Below, piece by piece: positions 45,301-56,400 of a stretch of DNA of 64,000 nt. The notes under the pieces are model-generated. The model searched no databases. It was not told the origin of the DNA and saw nothing but the letters and a program-made list of their open reading frames with translations. Made by a program: the position numbers and the translations under genes. The stretch comes from G963663315 sp963663315 (GTDB lineage Bacteria > Pseudomonadota > Gammaproteobacteria > Arenicellales > Poriferihabitantaceae), in NCBI GenBank assembly GCA_963663315.1, contig OY760176.1, forward strand, positions 1,178,001-1,242,000, in the 5' to 3' direction. Numbering within the stretch: the first letter of the stretch is position 1; every line of letters starts with the position of its first letter.

Positions 45301-47206
45301 CGGCCGAGGTCGCGCTCAACGTGGCCGTGCCTACCTGCACCGTGACCGTGACCCCGGCCTCCGTTCCCGTGGCGCCCGAGATCGCGAACCCATCCGCCTT
45401 CTCCGCAATGTTGATGATGTCGTCCCCGGCGATGGTGTCCACGTTCAGCGTCAGTGCGCCGGCAGAATTCACCGTCACCGTGGCGGTGGCGGTGGCCTCC
45501 TCGTAGTCGGCCGTGGCCGCCGCCGTGACCGTGACCGCGCAACTGCCCACCCCCGTCAGCGTCAGCGCACCGGTGGCGGCATCCACCGTGCACACATTGG
45601 AGGGAGACGCCGCGTAGCTCAGCGTCGTCTCAACCCCGCTCGGCGCCGTCACCGTCGGCGCCGCCGAACCAAACGTCACCGACGAGGCGCTGTAACTGAA
45701 CCCGCTCAGCGTCTGGTCGCCCTTCGCCACCGCCGGGAACGTGATGTCAACCGTGTCGGTGTTGCCCGCAGCATCGTTCACCGTCACCGTCACGCTGGCG
45801 GTGGCGGTGGCTGCCGCCGTCGGCGTACCGCTGATCACCCCGGTGCCGTCGTCGATGCTCAACCCCGTGGGCAGCCCCGAGGCGCTGTATTCATTGACGC
45901 CGATGGCCCCCGTCGGGCTCATCGTCGTGATCGCCGCGCCCACCTTCAGCGAACCCGGCGCCGTCAGGTCGATGGTCAGCGTGCGCTGCACGTCGGCCGG
46001 CGCGGTGAACCCGGTCTTGGCCGCCGACACGGTCACCACCACGCTCGCGCCGGTGATGTACACCGCCGCCACCGGCACGCTCACCGACCAGGTCGCCGTG
46101 CCGTTGTCGTCGGCCGAGGTCGCGCTCAATGTGGCCGTGCCCACCTTCAACGTGACCGTGACCCCGGCCTCCGTTCCCGTGGCGCCCGAGATCGCGAACC
46201 CCTCCGCCTTCTCCGCGATGTTCACCGTGTTGTCGCCGGCAATCATGTCAAGATTCAGCAATAAAGACCCCGCCGTCTGCACCGTCACCGTAGCGGTGTC
46301 GGTGGCCTCGTTGTAGTTGGCCGTGGCCGCCGCCGTGACCGTGACCGCGCAACTGCCCACCCCCTCCAGCGTCAGCGCACCGGTGGCGGCCTCCACCGTG
46401 CACACATCGGAGGGAGACGCCGCGTAACTCAGGTCCCCCTTCGCGCCGCCTGGCGTCGTCACCGTCGGCGCCGCCGAACCAAACGTCACCGACGAGGCGC
46501 TGTAACTGAACCCGCTCAGCGTCTGGTCGCCCTTCGCCACCGCCGGGAACGTGATGCCAACCGTGGCGGTGTTGCTCGCAGTGTCCGATACCGTCACCGT
46601 CACGCTGGCGGTGGCGGTGTCGGCCGCCTCCGGCGTACCACTGATCACCCCGGTGACCGCGTCGATCCTCAACCCCGTGGGCAGCCCCGAGGCGCTGTAT
46701 TCATTGACGCCGCTGGCCCCCGTCGGGCTCATCTCCGTGATCGCTGCGCCCACCTTCAGCAAATCCGGCGCCGTGTAACTCGGCGCCGTCGGCGCGGTGT
46801 TGTCGAGGACATAGTCGTTGTTGTTCATGCCCGTCGGCGTGGTGTTCGTGAGCTCGTTGCCGGCCTCGTCGTCGGTGATGTCCTGCGCACTCGTGAAGGC
46901 GAGCGTGACCGTGCCGTCGAGGTCCGTCAGGTCGCCCCCCGTGACGGTCACGTCGACGGCATCGGCCCCCGACACGGGCGCGACCGTGAGCGTGGCCGTC
47001 GTGCCCGTCACCTCGAAGTCCGCGGCGTCCGCGTTCGCGATGGCCTCGGAGAACGTCACCCGCCACACCAGGCTGTCCTCATCGGTCGGAGATGCCGCAG
47101 GCGAGTGCCGAACGATGGACACCACCTCCGGCGCGTCCAGGTCCACCGTCAGCGTGCGCTGCACATCGGCCGACGCGGTGAAACCCGGTCTTGGCCGCCG
47201 ACACAC
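39233..47206 (-). CDS. giant surface protein, segment 4: Ig-like array B and SwmB-like domains
   Basis: This continuous frame encodes about 2,650 residues. True homology starts at about 47,180 after the inserted base. It opens with an FSE-type edge module (VVSIVRHSPAASPTDEDSLV), followed by six full units of about 278 residues. Each unit has an adhesin Ig-like domain (INIAEKADGFAISGATGTEA), a putative-Ig domain (LPTGLSINASTGVISGTPTA) and a third domain (GDQTLSGFSYSASSVTFGSA to GVGSCAVTVTAAATADY). Two more FSE modules and three SwmB-like domains (for example LVVTFNEVLDGASAPANARF) follow. At about 39,325 the frame shifts and the last residues to 39233 are nonsense. No function beyond surface display or adhesion can be read. 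Confidence 0.8.
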   Translation of the reverse strand: MCRRPRPGFTASADVQRTLTVDLDAPEVVSIVRHSPAASPTDEDSLVWRVTFSEAIANADAADFEVTGTTATLTVAPVSGADAVDVTVTGGDLTDLDGTVTLAFTSAQDITDDEAGNELTNTTPTGMNNNDYVLDNTAPTAPSYTAPDLLKVGAAITEMSPTGASGVNEYSASGLPTGLRIDAVTGVISGTPEAADTATASVTVTVSDTASNTATVGITFPAVAKGDQTLSGFSYSASSVTFGSAAPTVTTPGGAKGDLSYAASPSDVCTVEAATGALTLEGVGSCAVTVTAAATANYNEATDTATVTVQTAGSLLLNLDMIAGDNTVNIAEKAEGFAISGATGTEAGVTVTLKVGTATLSATSADDNGTATWSVSVPVAAVYITGASVVVTVSAAKTGFTAPADVQRTLTIDLTAPGSLKVGAAITTMSPTGAIGVNEYSASGLPTGLSIDDGTGVISGTPTAAATATASVTVTVNDAAGNTDTVDITFPAVAKGDQTLSGFSYSASSVTFGSAAPTVTAPSGVETTLSYAASPSNVCTVDAATGALTLTGVGSCAVTVTAAATADYEEATATATVTVNSAGALTLNVDTIAGDDIINIAEKADGFAISGATGTEAGVTVTVQVGTATLSATSADESGMATWSVSVPADASYITGASVDVRVTASKAGYTSPSAVQRTLTVDLVAPVAPTYTAPGSLKVGAAITSMSPTGDSGVNEYDAPGLPTGLSINASTGVISGTPTAAATATASVTVTVSDTAGNTDTVDITFPMVAKGDQTLSGFSYSASSVTFGSAAPTLTAPGGAQGALSYAATPATACTVDAATGALTLTGVGSCAVTVTAAATADYNAATDTATVTVQTAGTLVLNVDAVTGDDTVNIAEKADGFAISGNTGTEAGVAVTVQVGTGTLSATSADESGMATWSVSVPVAAGYITGTSVDVSVTAAKTGFTAPADVQRTLTVDLVAPVAPTYTAPGSLKVGAAITAMSPTGDNGVNEYDASGLPTGLSINASTGVISGTPTAAATGAVSVTVTVNDAAGNTDTVDITFPAVAKGDQTLIGFSYSASSVTFGSAVPTVTAPSGAKGALSYAATPSTVCTVEAATGVLMLAGVGSCAVTVTAAATADYNAATDSYTVTVQTAGSLVLNLDTIAGDDTINIAEKADGFAISGATGTEAGVTVTVQVGTATLSATLAGDNGTATWSVSVPADAVYITGTSVVVTVSAAKTGFTAPADVQRTLTIDLTVPTAPSYTAPGSLKVGAAITTMSPTGAIGVNEYDASGLPTGLSINASTGVISGTPTAAATGAASVTVTVSDTAGNSATVGITFPMVAKGDQTLSGFSYSASSVTFGSAAPTVTAPGGAQGALSYAATPSTVCTVEAATGVLTLAGVGSCAVTVTAAATADYNAATDTATVTVQTAGSLVLNVDAVTGDDTVNIAEKAEGFAIGGNTGSEAGVTVTVQVGTATLSATSADDNGTATWSVSVPADAVYITGTSVVVTVSAAKTGFTAPADVQRTLTIDLTVPTAPSYTAPGSLKVGAAITTMSPTGAIGVNEYSASGLPTGLSIDDGTGVISGTPTAAATATASVTVTVNDAAGNTDTVDITFPVVAKGDQTLSGFSYSASSVTFGSAAPTLTVPGGAQGDLSYAATPSTVCTVEAATGVLTLAGVGSCAVTVTAAATADYNAATDTATVTVQTAGSLVLNVDAVTGDDTVNIAEKAKGFAIGGNTGSEAGVTVTVQVGTATLSATSADDNGTATWSVSVPADAVYITGTSVVVTVSAAKTGFTAPADVQRTLTIDLTVPTAPSYTAPGSLKVGAAITTMSPTGAIGVNEYDASGLPTGLSINASTGVISGTPTAAATATASVTVTVNDAAGNTDTVDITFPVVAKGDQTLSGFSYSASSVTFGSAAPTLTAPGGAQGDISYTATPSTVCTVEAATGVLTLAGLGSCTVTAAATADYEEATATATVTVNSAGALTLNVDTIAGDDIINIAEKAEGFAISGDTGTEAGVAVTVQVGATTLSATSADDSGTATWSVSVPVAAGYITGTSVDVRVSAAKTGFTAPADVQRTLTVDLDAPEVVSIVRHSPAASPTDEDSLVWRVTFSEAIANADAADFEVTGTTATLTVAPVSGADAIDVTVTGGDLAALDATVTLSFAAAQDIADAAGIALADTAPTGANEAEYVLDNTAPLPVDPVAARIEGATLVVTFNEVLDGASAPANARFTVNKTPSGGSPGDAALTGAPAIADSTVTLTLAAAVVFDDTVTVAYDASGSGNRLRDPAGNEVVNFSETATNDTNSPPRVVSVVRHSPAASPTNADSLVWRVTFSEAVVNEDAADFAVTGTTATITVAPVTGADAVDVTVTGGDLTDLDGTVTLAFTSAQDITDDEGNALSSAAPTGTNDPTYLLDNTAPSVTAAAVGGTVLSLTFDEPVDSFSGRSDDGGFAVKIGASSGPAVTAVAVDGTDATKLRFTLASAIADGTQDVTLEYDPPDSGAKVRDAVGNDVEGFTGNDAPDVSVTPDTTAPEVSGTPTVDGATLAVTFDEALDAASVPAAPGGFTVTVTRGSSTVSGHTVSALSLSSSGTVLTLTLAQGVLAGDLVTLAYAKPSTPLRDRATTPNDVANFTTGPAAYWRLSTGPRRWNWRSRRRRRWRATTRRSR
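39318..39332 (-). other. frameshift: one base missing in the giant gene
   Basis: VANFTTGPAA is in one frame and LAVVNGTEALELALSKAA in the next. One missing base (a G in a GCGGCGGTA-like context) in the coding strand around 39,325 explains the change. There is no close sibling copy, so the exact base is inferred. Confidence 0.75.
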
Positions 47207-47460
47207 TCACCACCACGCTCGCACCAGTGATGTAGGACGCATCTGCCGGCACGCTCACCGACCAGGTCGCCGTGCCGCTGTCGTCGGCCGAGGTCGCGCT
47301 CAACGTGGCCGTGCCTACCTGCACCGTGACCGCGACCCCGGCCTCCGTTCCCGTGTCGCCCGAGATATCGAACCCCGCTGCTTTCTCCGCAATGTTGATG
47401 ATATCGTCCCCGGCGATGGCGCCCACGTTCAGCGCCAGTGACTCCGCCGTCTGCACCGTC
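40980..47460 (-). repeat. Ig-like triple-module array B, period 834 bp
   Basis: Six full units plus one terminal Ig-like domain. Matching points at 41571, 42405, 43239, 44073, 44907 and 45741 are each exactly 834 apart; the next, 46551, is 810 away because one unit lacks 24 bases near 45,961. Units at 41.8-42.3 and 42.7-43.1 kb are almost base-for-base identical. The array has the same three domains as array A. Confidence 0.88.
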
Positions 47461-50400
47461 ACCGTGGCGGTGTCGGTGGCGGTGGCGATGCCGTTTGTGC
47501 CGCCGCGCCCGGTCACGGTGAGGGTGAAGGTAAGCTCGGTGTTCGCCGCCAGCGCCGGGATCGTCACCGTCGGCGAGGCGATCTCGTTATTGTCGAATTT
47601 CACCGTCACCCCGGTCGCCGGACTGGTCAACGCCCAGGAATAGGTCACATTCGAGCCCCACGCCTCGCCACTGCTGCCGCTGCCGTCGAGCATCACGTCG
47701 TCCCCGGTGGCGGCAACGGTTCCGGCGTCGGGCAGGGCCACCGCGGTGGGCGAGAAGGGCGCACCCGGGTTGCCTTGCAGCCGCAGACCCGTTGCCGTCA
47801 GCACGGTCAGTGACTCGAACGCCCCGTCGGGAAGCGTGGCCAATTGATTGTCGTTCAACAACAGCGACGTCAGCACGGTCAGATTGTCGAATATACCGAC
47901 GGGAAGCGTGGACAGATTGTTACTATTCAGCCACAGCGTCTTCAGCGCAGTCAGATTGTCGAATATGTCGTCAGGAAGCGCGGTCAGCGAGTTTCTGCTT
48001 AGCGTAAGGCTCGTCAGCCCGGTCAGTTCGTCAAATATTCCATCGGGAAGACTGGTCAGTTGGTTACGGTTTAGCCACAGAGACCCCAATGAGGTCAGCC
48101 CGGCAAAATCTCCCGTCGCGAGGGTAGTGATGCTCTTGGAATTCAGATCCAGGTAGGCCGTGGAGGCGATGGCGGCGAGATGTTGGGTGGTGACATCGGC
48201 GCAGTTACTGACGCCGCTAATCAGGCCAAGAATCCCGGTGCGCACCGCTCCCGTGCGCCCGCAGATGCCGCGGCTGGGGTCGTAGGTTGAGTCGTAGGTC
48301 GAGATGGCCCGCGCGGCGGCCGTGTTGTCGTTGCCCGCCAAATCCATGGCCGCGCCCGCCGCCACGTCCAGGGTCACCGTGCCGGTCGCCGGCGGCGTGA
48401 TCACAGCGGTGTACGCCGTATCGCCGGCCGAACCCGTGAACGACGAGGCGGCGCCGTTGCCCAGCGCGATATCCGTCGCGGCAAAGTCGGTCACGCCCTC
48501 CGAGAAGGTGAACGTCGCCGTGAAGGGCATGCTGCTGTTCGCGGGAACGCCGGAGATCGTCACCGTCGGCACGGTGTTGTCCACCAAATAGGTGTTGTCG
48601 TTGGTCCCCGTCGGCGTGGTGTTCGCGAGCGCGTGGCCGGCGATGTCGGCGATGTCCTGGCCGGCGGCGAAGTCGAGCGTCACCGTGCCGTCGAGAGCGT
48701 CCAGATTGCCGCCGGAAGCCATCACGCTGTAGGCCGAGGAGGCCGTCACCGTGCTGACGGTCAGCGTCGCCGTCGTGCCGCTGAGCATAAAGTCCGCCGC
48801 GTCCACGTTCGCCACGTCCTCATTGAATGTCACCAGCCAGGTCGGATCGTCAGCATTGGTCGGCGATGACGTGGGGGACTGGCGCGTGATCGAGGCCACC
48901 CTCGGGGCGGTTCCGTCCGCCACCCTTACCGTGGCGGTGTCGACGCCGGTGGTGGCGCCGGAAATGGCGCCGCGCCCGGTCACGGTGAGGGTGAAGGTGA
49001 GCTCGGTGTACCCCGCCAGCGCCGGGATCGTCACCGTCGGCGAGGCGATCTCGTTATTGTCGAAATCCACCGTCACCCCGGTTGTCGGACTGGTCAGCGC
49101 CCAGGAATAGGTCACATACGAGCCCCACGCCTCGCCACTGCTGCCGCTGCCGTCGAGCGTCACCATGCCCCCGGTGTCGGGAACCGTTCCGTTATCGGGC
49201 TGGGCCACCGCGGTGGGCGAGAAGGGCGCCCCCGGGTTGTCATGCAACTGTAGCTGTTGCAGATTGTGCAGCGGCTCGAACACCCTGTCGGGAAGCTCGT
49301 TCAGCTCGTTGCCATGCAACTTTAACCCCCACAGATTGCGCAGCGGCTCGAACACCCTGTCGGGAAGCGCGGTCAGCTCGTTGCGCTGCAACCATATCGA
49401 TACCAGATTGGTCAGGTTGTTGAATACTCCGTCGGGAAGCGCGGTCAGCGCGTTTTTGTTCAAATACAGTAACTGCAGACTGGTCAGATCGTTGAATATT
49501 CCAGAGGGAAGACTGGTCAGTTGGTTATCGAACAGATTCAGCGTGACCAATGAGGTCAGCCCGTCAAAATCCCCCGCTGCGAGGGTGGTGATGCGCATGG
49601 AATCCAGGCTCAGGGAGTCCGGGGGGCCGACGGTGGAGAGATGGGCGCTGGTGACATGGTCGCAGACACTGATGTCGTCAATTGCGGCGAGAATCGCGGC
49701 GCGCACCGGTTCCGTGCGCCCGCAGATGCCCGCGAGGGTGGCGCTGGGGTCGTAGGTCGACGAGGCCCGCACGGCGGCCGTGTTGTTGTTGCCCGTCGCA
49801 TCCATGACCACGTCCGCCGCCACGTCCACGGTGACCGCGCCGTCCGTTGTCGGCGTGATCAGCACCGTGTAGACACTTGAGTTGAATGTCATGAAGAAGC
49901 TCGAGGCCGTCGCATTGGTGAGCGTGATATCGCCCACGGTGAAGCCCGTAACTGCTTCCGAAAAGGCAAACCTCGCCGTGAAGGGACCGGTGCTGGTCAA
50001 AGGAACGCTGAATATCGTCACCGTGGGGGCGTTGTCCACCACATAGGTCCTTTCGTTCGTTCCTGTAGGACTGGTGTTCGCGAGCGCGTTGTTGGCGGTG
50101 TCGGTGATGTTCTGGTACGTGGTGAAGTAGAGCGTCACCCTGCTGTTGAGGGTCGCCAGATCGCCGCCGGAAGCCGTCACGTTGAAGACCGTGGAGGCTG
50201 TCACCGTGCTGACGGACAGCGTCGCCGCATTCGCGCCGGCGAGCTCGAAGTCCGCCGCGTCCACGCCCATCACATCCTCGCTGAACGTTACCTGCCAGAT
50301 CAGGGTGTCGGAGTTGGTCGGCGACGACGACGGTGTCAGGCGCTCGATCGAGGTCACCGTGGGGGCGTTGTCCACCACATAGTTGTTTTCGTTCGTTCCT

Positions 50401-53400
50401 GTAGGCGTGGTGTTCGCGAGCGCGTGGCCGGCGATGTCGGCGATGTCCTGGCCGGCGGCGAAGTCGAGCGTCACCGTGCCGTCGAGAGCGTCCAGATTGC
50501 CGCCGGAAGCCATCACGCTGTAGGCCGAGGAGGCCGTCACCGTGCTGACGGTCAGCGTCGCCGTCGTGCCGCTGAGCATAAAGTCCGCCGCGTCCACGCC
50601 CGTCACATCCTCGCTGAACGTTACCTGCCAGATCAGGGTGTCGGAGTTGGTCGGCGACGACGACGGTGTCAGGCGCTCGATCGAGGTCACCGTAGGCGCC
50701 GTGGTGTCCTCAGGCACGATGTCGTCAGGCACGACGTCTTCGATGGTCAAGGTCGCCGTGCCGAAGGAATTGCCGGCAACGCTACCGGTGATGATCACCG
50801 TTTCGTCGCCCTCTGTGATCGTGTCGGACAAGATGATTATTCCGGTATACGCATCTTTATCGCCGACTTTAAGAATCAGCGTCTTGTCATCGATGGTGTA
50901 GTCCGTGCCCTCGGTGGCCGTGCCGCTCACCGCAAGGGTAATGGTCTGGTCAGTGGGGAAGTCGGCCGAGGGCGTGATGATCACATCCACCACATTCGCC
51001 TTGTCGTCATCCGGGTAGTTCTCCGGCACGCTCAGGGGGTACACCTCGATCGACAGCGTGGGGGTCGCTGACGGCGGCTCGTTCACGTCCGTGAGGGTGA
51101 TTGTCACATCGACGGTGTCGCTGTCGGTTTCGTCCGAGACCTTTATGATCACCGAGTAGCTGGACTTCGTTTCGAAGTCGTAGGTCACGCCCGCTTTCGT
51201 GGTGATCTGCCGCGTCGTTGCGTTGAAGTTGAACGAGGCGGCGTCCGTGCCTCCCATGGTGTAGGTCAGGGTATCGCCGCTGTCCATATCCGTCGCAGCG
51301 GGGATGACCGCGCCCACATTGACGTCCGCCGCCGTGTTCTCTGCGATGCTGCGCGTCAGCGAGGCGGCATCGAAAGCCGGGGCGTTGTTGGTGGACGTAG
51401 TGGTGTTGCCGTTGATTCGCAGCAACTGCGACCGGGCTACCTTATTGGTAAAATTACCCGTGTTGATCGCGTTGCGCCGCCACCGTTCGTCGTCGATACT
51501 CCAGCCCGCGGCCGGCGTGGCGTCCTCGCTGGTTGAAGCTGTCGTCATCCACTGCACCCTGGTTCCGACACTTTCCACCACGATAAAATACCGGGTCGAC
51601 GCACTCAGTGTGGTGCTGCCCGGCGCCGTGAAAGTGTAGTTCTCCCCCGTGGTGCTGGTGACCTGGGCGACCTGGGCGGTGAGCGTTACGGGTTGCCCGG
51701 TGAGCGTCACGCTGCTCGCGGTTTTGGTTCCTTCCATCAACTTCACACTGGGAACGCCGATAGAATTCCCGCCAGCCATCCTGTTGAGTCTGAGTTCGAC
51801 GCTGGTCAGCGTATAGCTGCTTGCGCCCGTTTCGAAACCCTGGATAACGTCCCACTTGTTCAGGGGGAGACTCCCCGAGTCCGGGGTCTGCTCGAGATTG
51901 GACACAAGTGAACTCGCCATGGCGGGCGTCGACGGCATCTCGTTCACATCCGTGAGGGTGATCGTCACATCGACGGTGTCGCTGTCGGTTCCGTCCGAGA
52001 CCTTTATGGTCACCGAGTAGCTGGACTTCGTTTCAAAATCGTAGGTCACGCCAGCTTTCGTGGTGATCTGCCGCGTCGTTGCGTTGAAGTTGAATGAGGC
52101 GGCGTCTGTGCCTTCCATGGTGTAGGCCAGGTTGTCGTCGCTGTCCGTATCCTTCGCAGCGGGGATGACCGCGCCCACATTGACGTCCGCCGCCGTGTTC
52201 TCCGCGATGCTGCGCATCAGCGAGGCGTCATCAAATTCCGGGGAGGAGCCGCTGGTGAAGTTCCCTTTCACGGTCAAGGAGATAACGCTGAAAGTACTAG
52301 TTCCCCAGGAGCTGGTTTGCAAGTTTTTAAGTAACCTTTTGTCTCCAATACTCCATCCGTAGCTGCTCGTATCAGCCTTGCTCGTAGTAGTAGTATAACC
52401 AACACGCTCGCTGCTGACATCGCTAATATCCTCGTTTAGCACAATCCAGTAGGTCGTGTTTCTGCTGAGCGTCGTGCCGGATGGTGCGGTAAACGTATTG
52501 AACCCGCGCGTAAACGTGACCGGGTTCACGAGCGTCGCCACCAGATCCTGCGGCTGGCCGTCGTTGCTGTTCGAATAGAGCTTGACGGTCGTTCTGCGTG
52601 GTGATGCGAAGTCACGCATGGATATTTCTATCTGCGAAACCGTGTATCCATTACGGTGGCCGCCCGTTGTTATAGACTGCGCTAAAATCGCGGTTGCGCC
52701 AGAGTTGGTGACGCTTGCATCGGAATTCGATACCAGTATCTGTGCCGTGCTGGTCGCGGGAACGCCGCCGATCGTCATCGCGGGCGCAGTGTTGTCCACC
52801 ACATAGTTGTTGTCGTTCATCCCCGTCGGCGTGGTGTTCGACAGCGCGTTGTCCTGGCGGTCGATGATGTTCTGCGCACTCGCGAAGGCGAGCGTGACCG
52901 TGCCGTCGAGGTCCGTCAGGTCGCCCCCCGTGATGGTCACGTCGATGACATCGGCCCCCAATACGGAGGCGACCGTGATCGTGGCCGTCGTGCCCGTCAC
53001 CGCGAAGTCCGCCGCGTCCAAGTTCGCGATGGCCTCGGAGAACGTCACCCGCCACACCAGGCTGTCCTCATCGGTCGGAGATGCCGCAGGCGAGTGCCGA
53101 ACGATGGACTCCACCTCCGGCGCGTCCAGGTCCACCGTCAGCGTGCGCTCCACCGCGCTCGGCGATGTGTAGCCCGCCTTCGATGCCGTCACCCTCACAT
53201 CCACGCTCGTACCGCTGATCTCGGGCGTATCCGCCGGCACGTCCACCGACCAGGTCGCCGTGCCGCTGTCGTCGGCCGAGGTCGCGCTCAATGTGGCCGT
53301 GCCCACCTGCACCGTGACCGCAACCCCGGCCTCCGTTCCCGTGTCGCCCGAGATCGCGAACCCCGCCGCCTTCTCTGCGATGTTCACCGTGTTGTCGCCG

Positions 53401-56400
53401 GCAATCATGTCAAGATTCAGCAATAAAGTCCCCGCCGTCTGCACCGTCACCGTCACCGTCGCGGTGTCGCTGCCCTCCTCGTAGTCGGCCGTGGCCGCCG
53501 CCGTGACCGTGACCGTGCAGCTACCCACCCCCGTCAGCGTCAGCGCACCGGTGGTGGCGCCCACCGTGCACACATTGGAGGGAGACGCCGCGTAGCTTAG
53601 CGCCCCCTGCGCGCCGCCTGGCGCCGTCAACGTCGGCGCAGCCGAACCAAACGTCACCGACGAGGCGCTGTAACTGAACCCGCTCAGCGTCTGTTCGCCC
53701 TTCGCCACCGCCGGGAACGTGATCGATACCGTGTCGGTGTTGCCCGCACTGTCCGATACCGTCACCGTCACGCTGGCGGTGGCGGTGGCGGCCGCCATCG
53801 GCGTACCGCTGATCATCCCGGTGCTCGTGTTAATGCTCAACCCCGTGGGCAGCCCCGAAGCAGCGTATTCATTGACGCCGCTGGCCCCCGTCGGGCTCAT
53901 CTCCGTGATCGCCGCGCCCACCTTCAGCGAACCAGGCGCCGTGTAACTCGGCGCCACCGGCGCCGTCAGGTCGATGCCCAGCGCGCGCTGCACCGCGTCC
54001 GGCGACGTGTAGCCCGCCTTCGCGGCCGTCACCGACACCGACACGCCCGTGCCCGTGATGTAGGACGCATCCGCCGGCACGCCTGCCGACCAGGTCGCCG
54101 TGCCGTTGTCGTCGGTCGAGGTCGCGCTCAATGTGCCCGTGCCCACCTGCACCGTGACCGAGACCCCGGCCTCCGTTCCCGTGTCGCCCGAGATCACGAA
54201 CCCCTCCGCCTTCTCCGCGATGTTCACAGTGTCGTCGCTGGCAATCGTGTCTACGTTCAGCACCAGAGACCCCGCCGTCTGCACCGTCACCGTGTAGCTG
54301 GCGCTGGCCTCGTTGTAGTTGGCCGTGTCCGCCGCCGTGACCGTGACCTCGCAACTGCCCACCCCCGCCAGCGTCAGCGCACCAGTGGCGGCATTCACCG
54401 TGCACACATCGGAGGGAGACGCCGCGTAGCTCAGCGTCGTCTCAACCCCGCTCGGCGCCGTCAACGTCGGCGCAGCCGAACCAAACGTCACCGACGAGGC
54501 GCTGTAACTGAACCCGCTCAGCGTCTGGTCGCCCTTCGCCACCGCCGGGAACGTGATCGACACCGTGTCGGTGTTGCCCCCACTGTCCGATACCGTCACC
54601 GTCACGCTGGCGGTGTCGGTCGCGGCTGCCGTCGGCGTACCACTGATCACCCCGGTGCCCGCATTAATGCCCAACCCCGCGGGCAGCCCTGAGGCGCTGT
54701 ATTCATTGACGTCGCTGGCCCCCGTCGGACTCATCGACGTGATCGCCGCGCCCACCTTCAGCGAACCCGGCGCCGTGTAACTCGGCGCCACCGGCGCCGT
54801 CAGGTCCACCGTCAGCGTGCGCTCCACCGCGCTCGGCGCGATGAACCCGGTCTTGGCCGCCGACACGGTCACATCCACGCTCGCGCCCGCGATGTAGGAC
54901 GCATCCGCCGGCACGTTCACCGACCAGGTCGCCGTTCCGCTTTCGTCGGCCGAGGTCGTTCTCAACGTGGTCGCGCCTACCTGTACCGAGACTGTGACCC
55001 CGGCTTCCGACCCCGTGTCGCCCGAGATCGCGAACCCCTCCCCCTTCTTCGTAATGTTGATAATGTCGTCCCCGGTGACGGCATCCACGTTCAGCACCAG
55101 AGACCCCGCCGTCTGCACCGTCACCGTGTAGCTGTCGGTGGCCGCGTTGTAGTTGGCCGTGGCCGCCGCCGTGACCGTGACCGCGCAGCTACCCACCCCC
55201 GCCAGCGTCAGCGCACCGGTGGCGGCATCCACCGTGCACACACCGGAGGGAGACGCCGTGTAGCTCAGCGCCCCCTGTGCACCGCCCGGCGCGGTGACGG
55301 TGGGCGCAGCCGAACCAAACGTCACCGACGAGGAACTGTAGCTGAACCCGCTCAACGTCTGTTCGCCCTTCGCCACCGCCGGGAACGTGATCGATACCGT
55401 GGCGCTGTTGCCCGCAGTGTCCGATACCGTCACCGTCACGCTGGCGGTGTCGGTGGCGGCTGTCGTCGGTGTACCGCTGATCACCCCGGTGACCGCGTCG
55501 ATGCTCAACCCCGCGGGCAGCCCCGGGGCATCGTATTCACTGACGCCGCTGGCCTCCGTCGGGCTCATCGTCGTGATCGCCGCGCCCACTGTCAGCGAAC
55601 CCGGCGCCGTATACGTCGGCGCCGTCGGCGCCACGAGATCCACCGTCAGCGTGTGCTCCACCGCGCTCGGCGACGTGTAGCCCGCCTTTGATGCCGTCAC
55701 GCTCACATCCACGCTCGTCCCCGTGATGTACCCCGCCGCCACCGGCACGTTCACCGACCAGATCGCCGGATCGGACGTGGAGGACGTCGCCGTCAGATTC
55801 GTGCCGCCCACACCCACCGTTACCGACACATCGCCCTCCGTTCCCGTGTTGCCCGAGATCGCAAACCCCGCCGCCTTCTCCGCGATGTTGATGATGTCGT
55901 CCCCGGCGATGGTGTCCACGTTCAGCGTCAGTGCACCGGCAGAATTCACCGTCACCGTGTAGCTGTCGGTGGCCGCGTTGTAGTTGGCCGTGGCCGCCGC
56001 CGTGACCGTGACCGCGCAACTGCCCACCCCCGCCAGCGTCAATGCACCGGTGGCGGCCTCCACCGTGCACACATTGGAGGGAGACGCCGCGTAGCTCAGC
56101 GCCCCCTGCGCACCGCCCGGCGCCGTCAACGTCGGCGCGGCCGAACCAAATGTCACCGACGAGGCGCTGTAACTGAACCCGTTCAGCGTCTGTTCGCTCT
56201 TCGCCACCGCCGGGAACGTGATCGATACCGTGACGCTGTTGCCCGCAGTGTCCGATACCATCACCGTCACGCTGGCGGTGGCGGTGGCAGCCGCCGTCGG
56301 CGTACCGCTGATCACCCCGGTGCTCGCGTCGATGCCCAACCCCGCGGGCAGCCCTGAAGCAGCGTATTCATTGACGCCACTGGCCCCCGTCGGGCTCATC

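Noticed and set aside
40289..46264. A 1,991-codon open frame on the plus strand, rich in Arg and His
   Set aside because: It is the antisense shadow of array B. GC-rich repeats with a fixed period keep the opposite frame open, and it has no domains or ribosome binding site. The many other plus-strand frames in 35.7-64 kb are rejected for the same reason.
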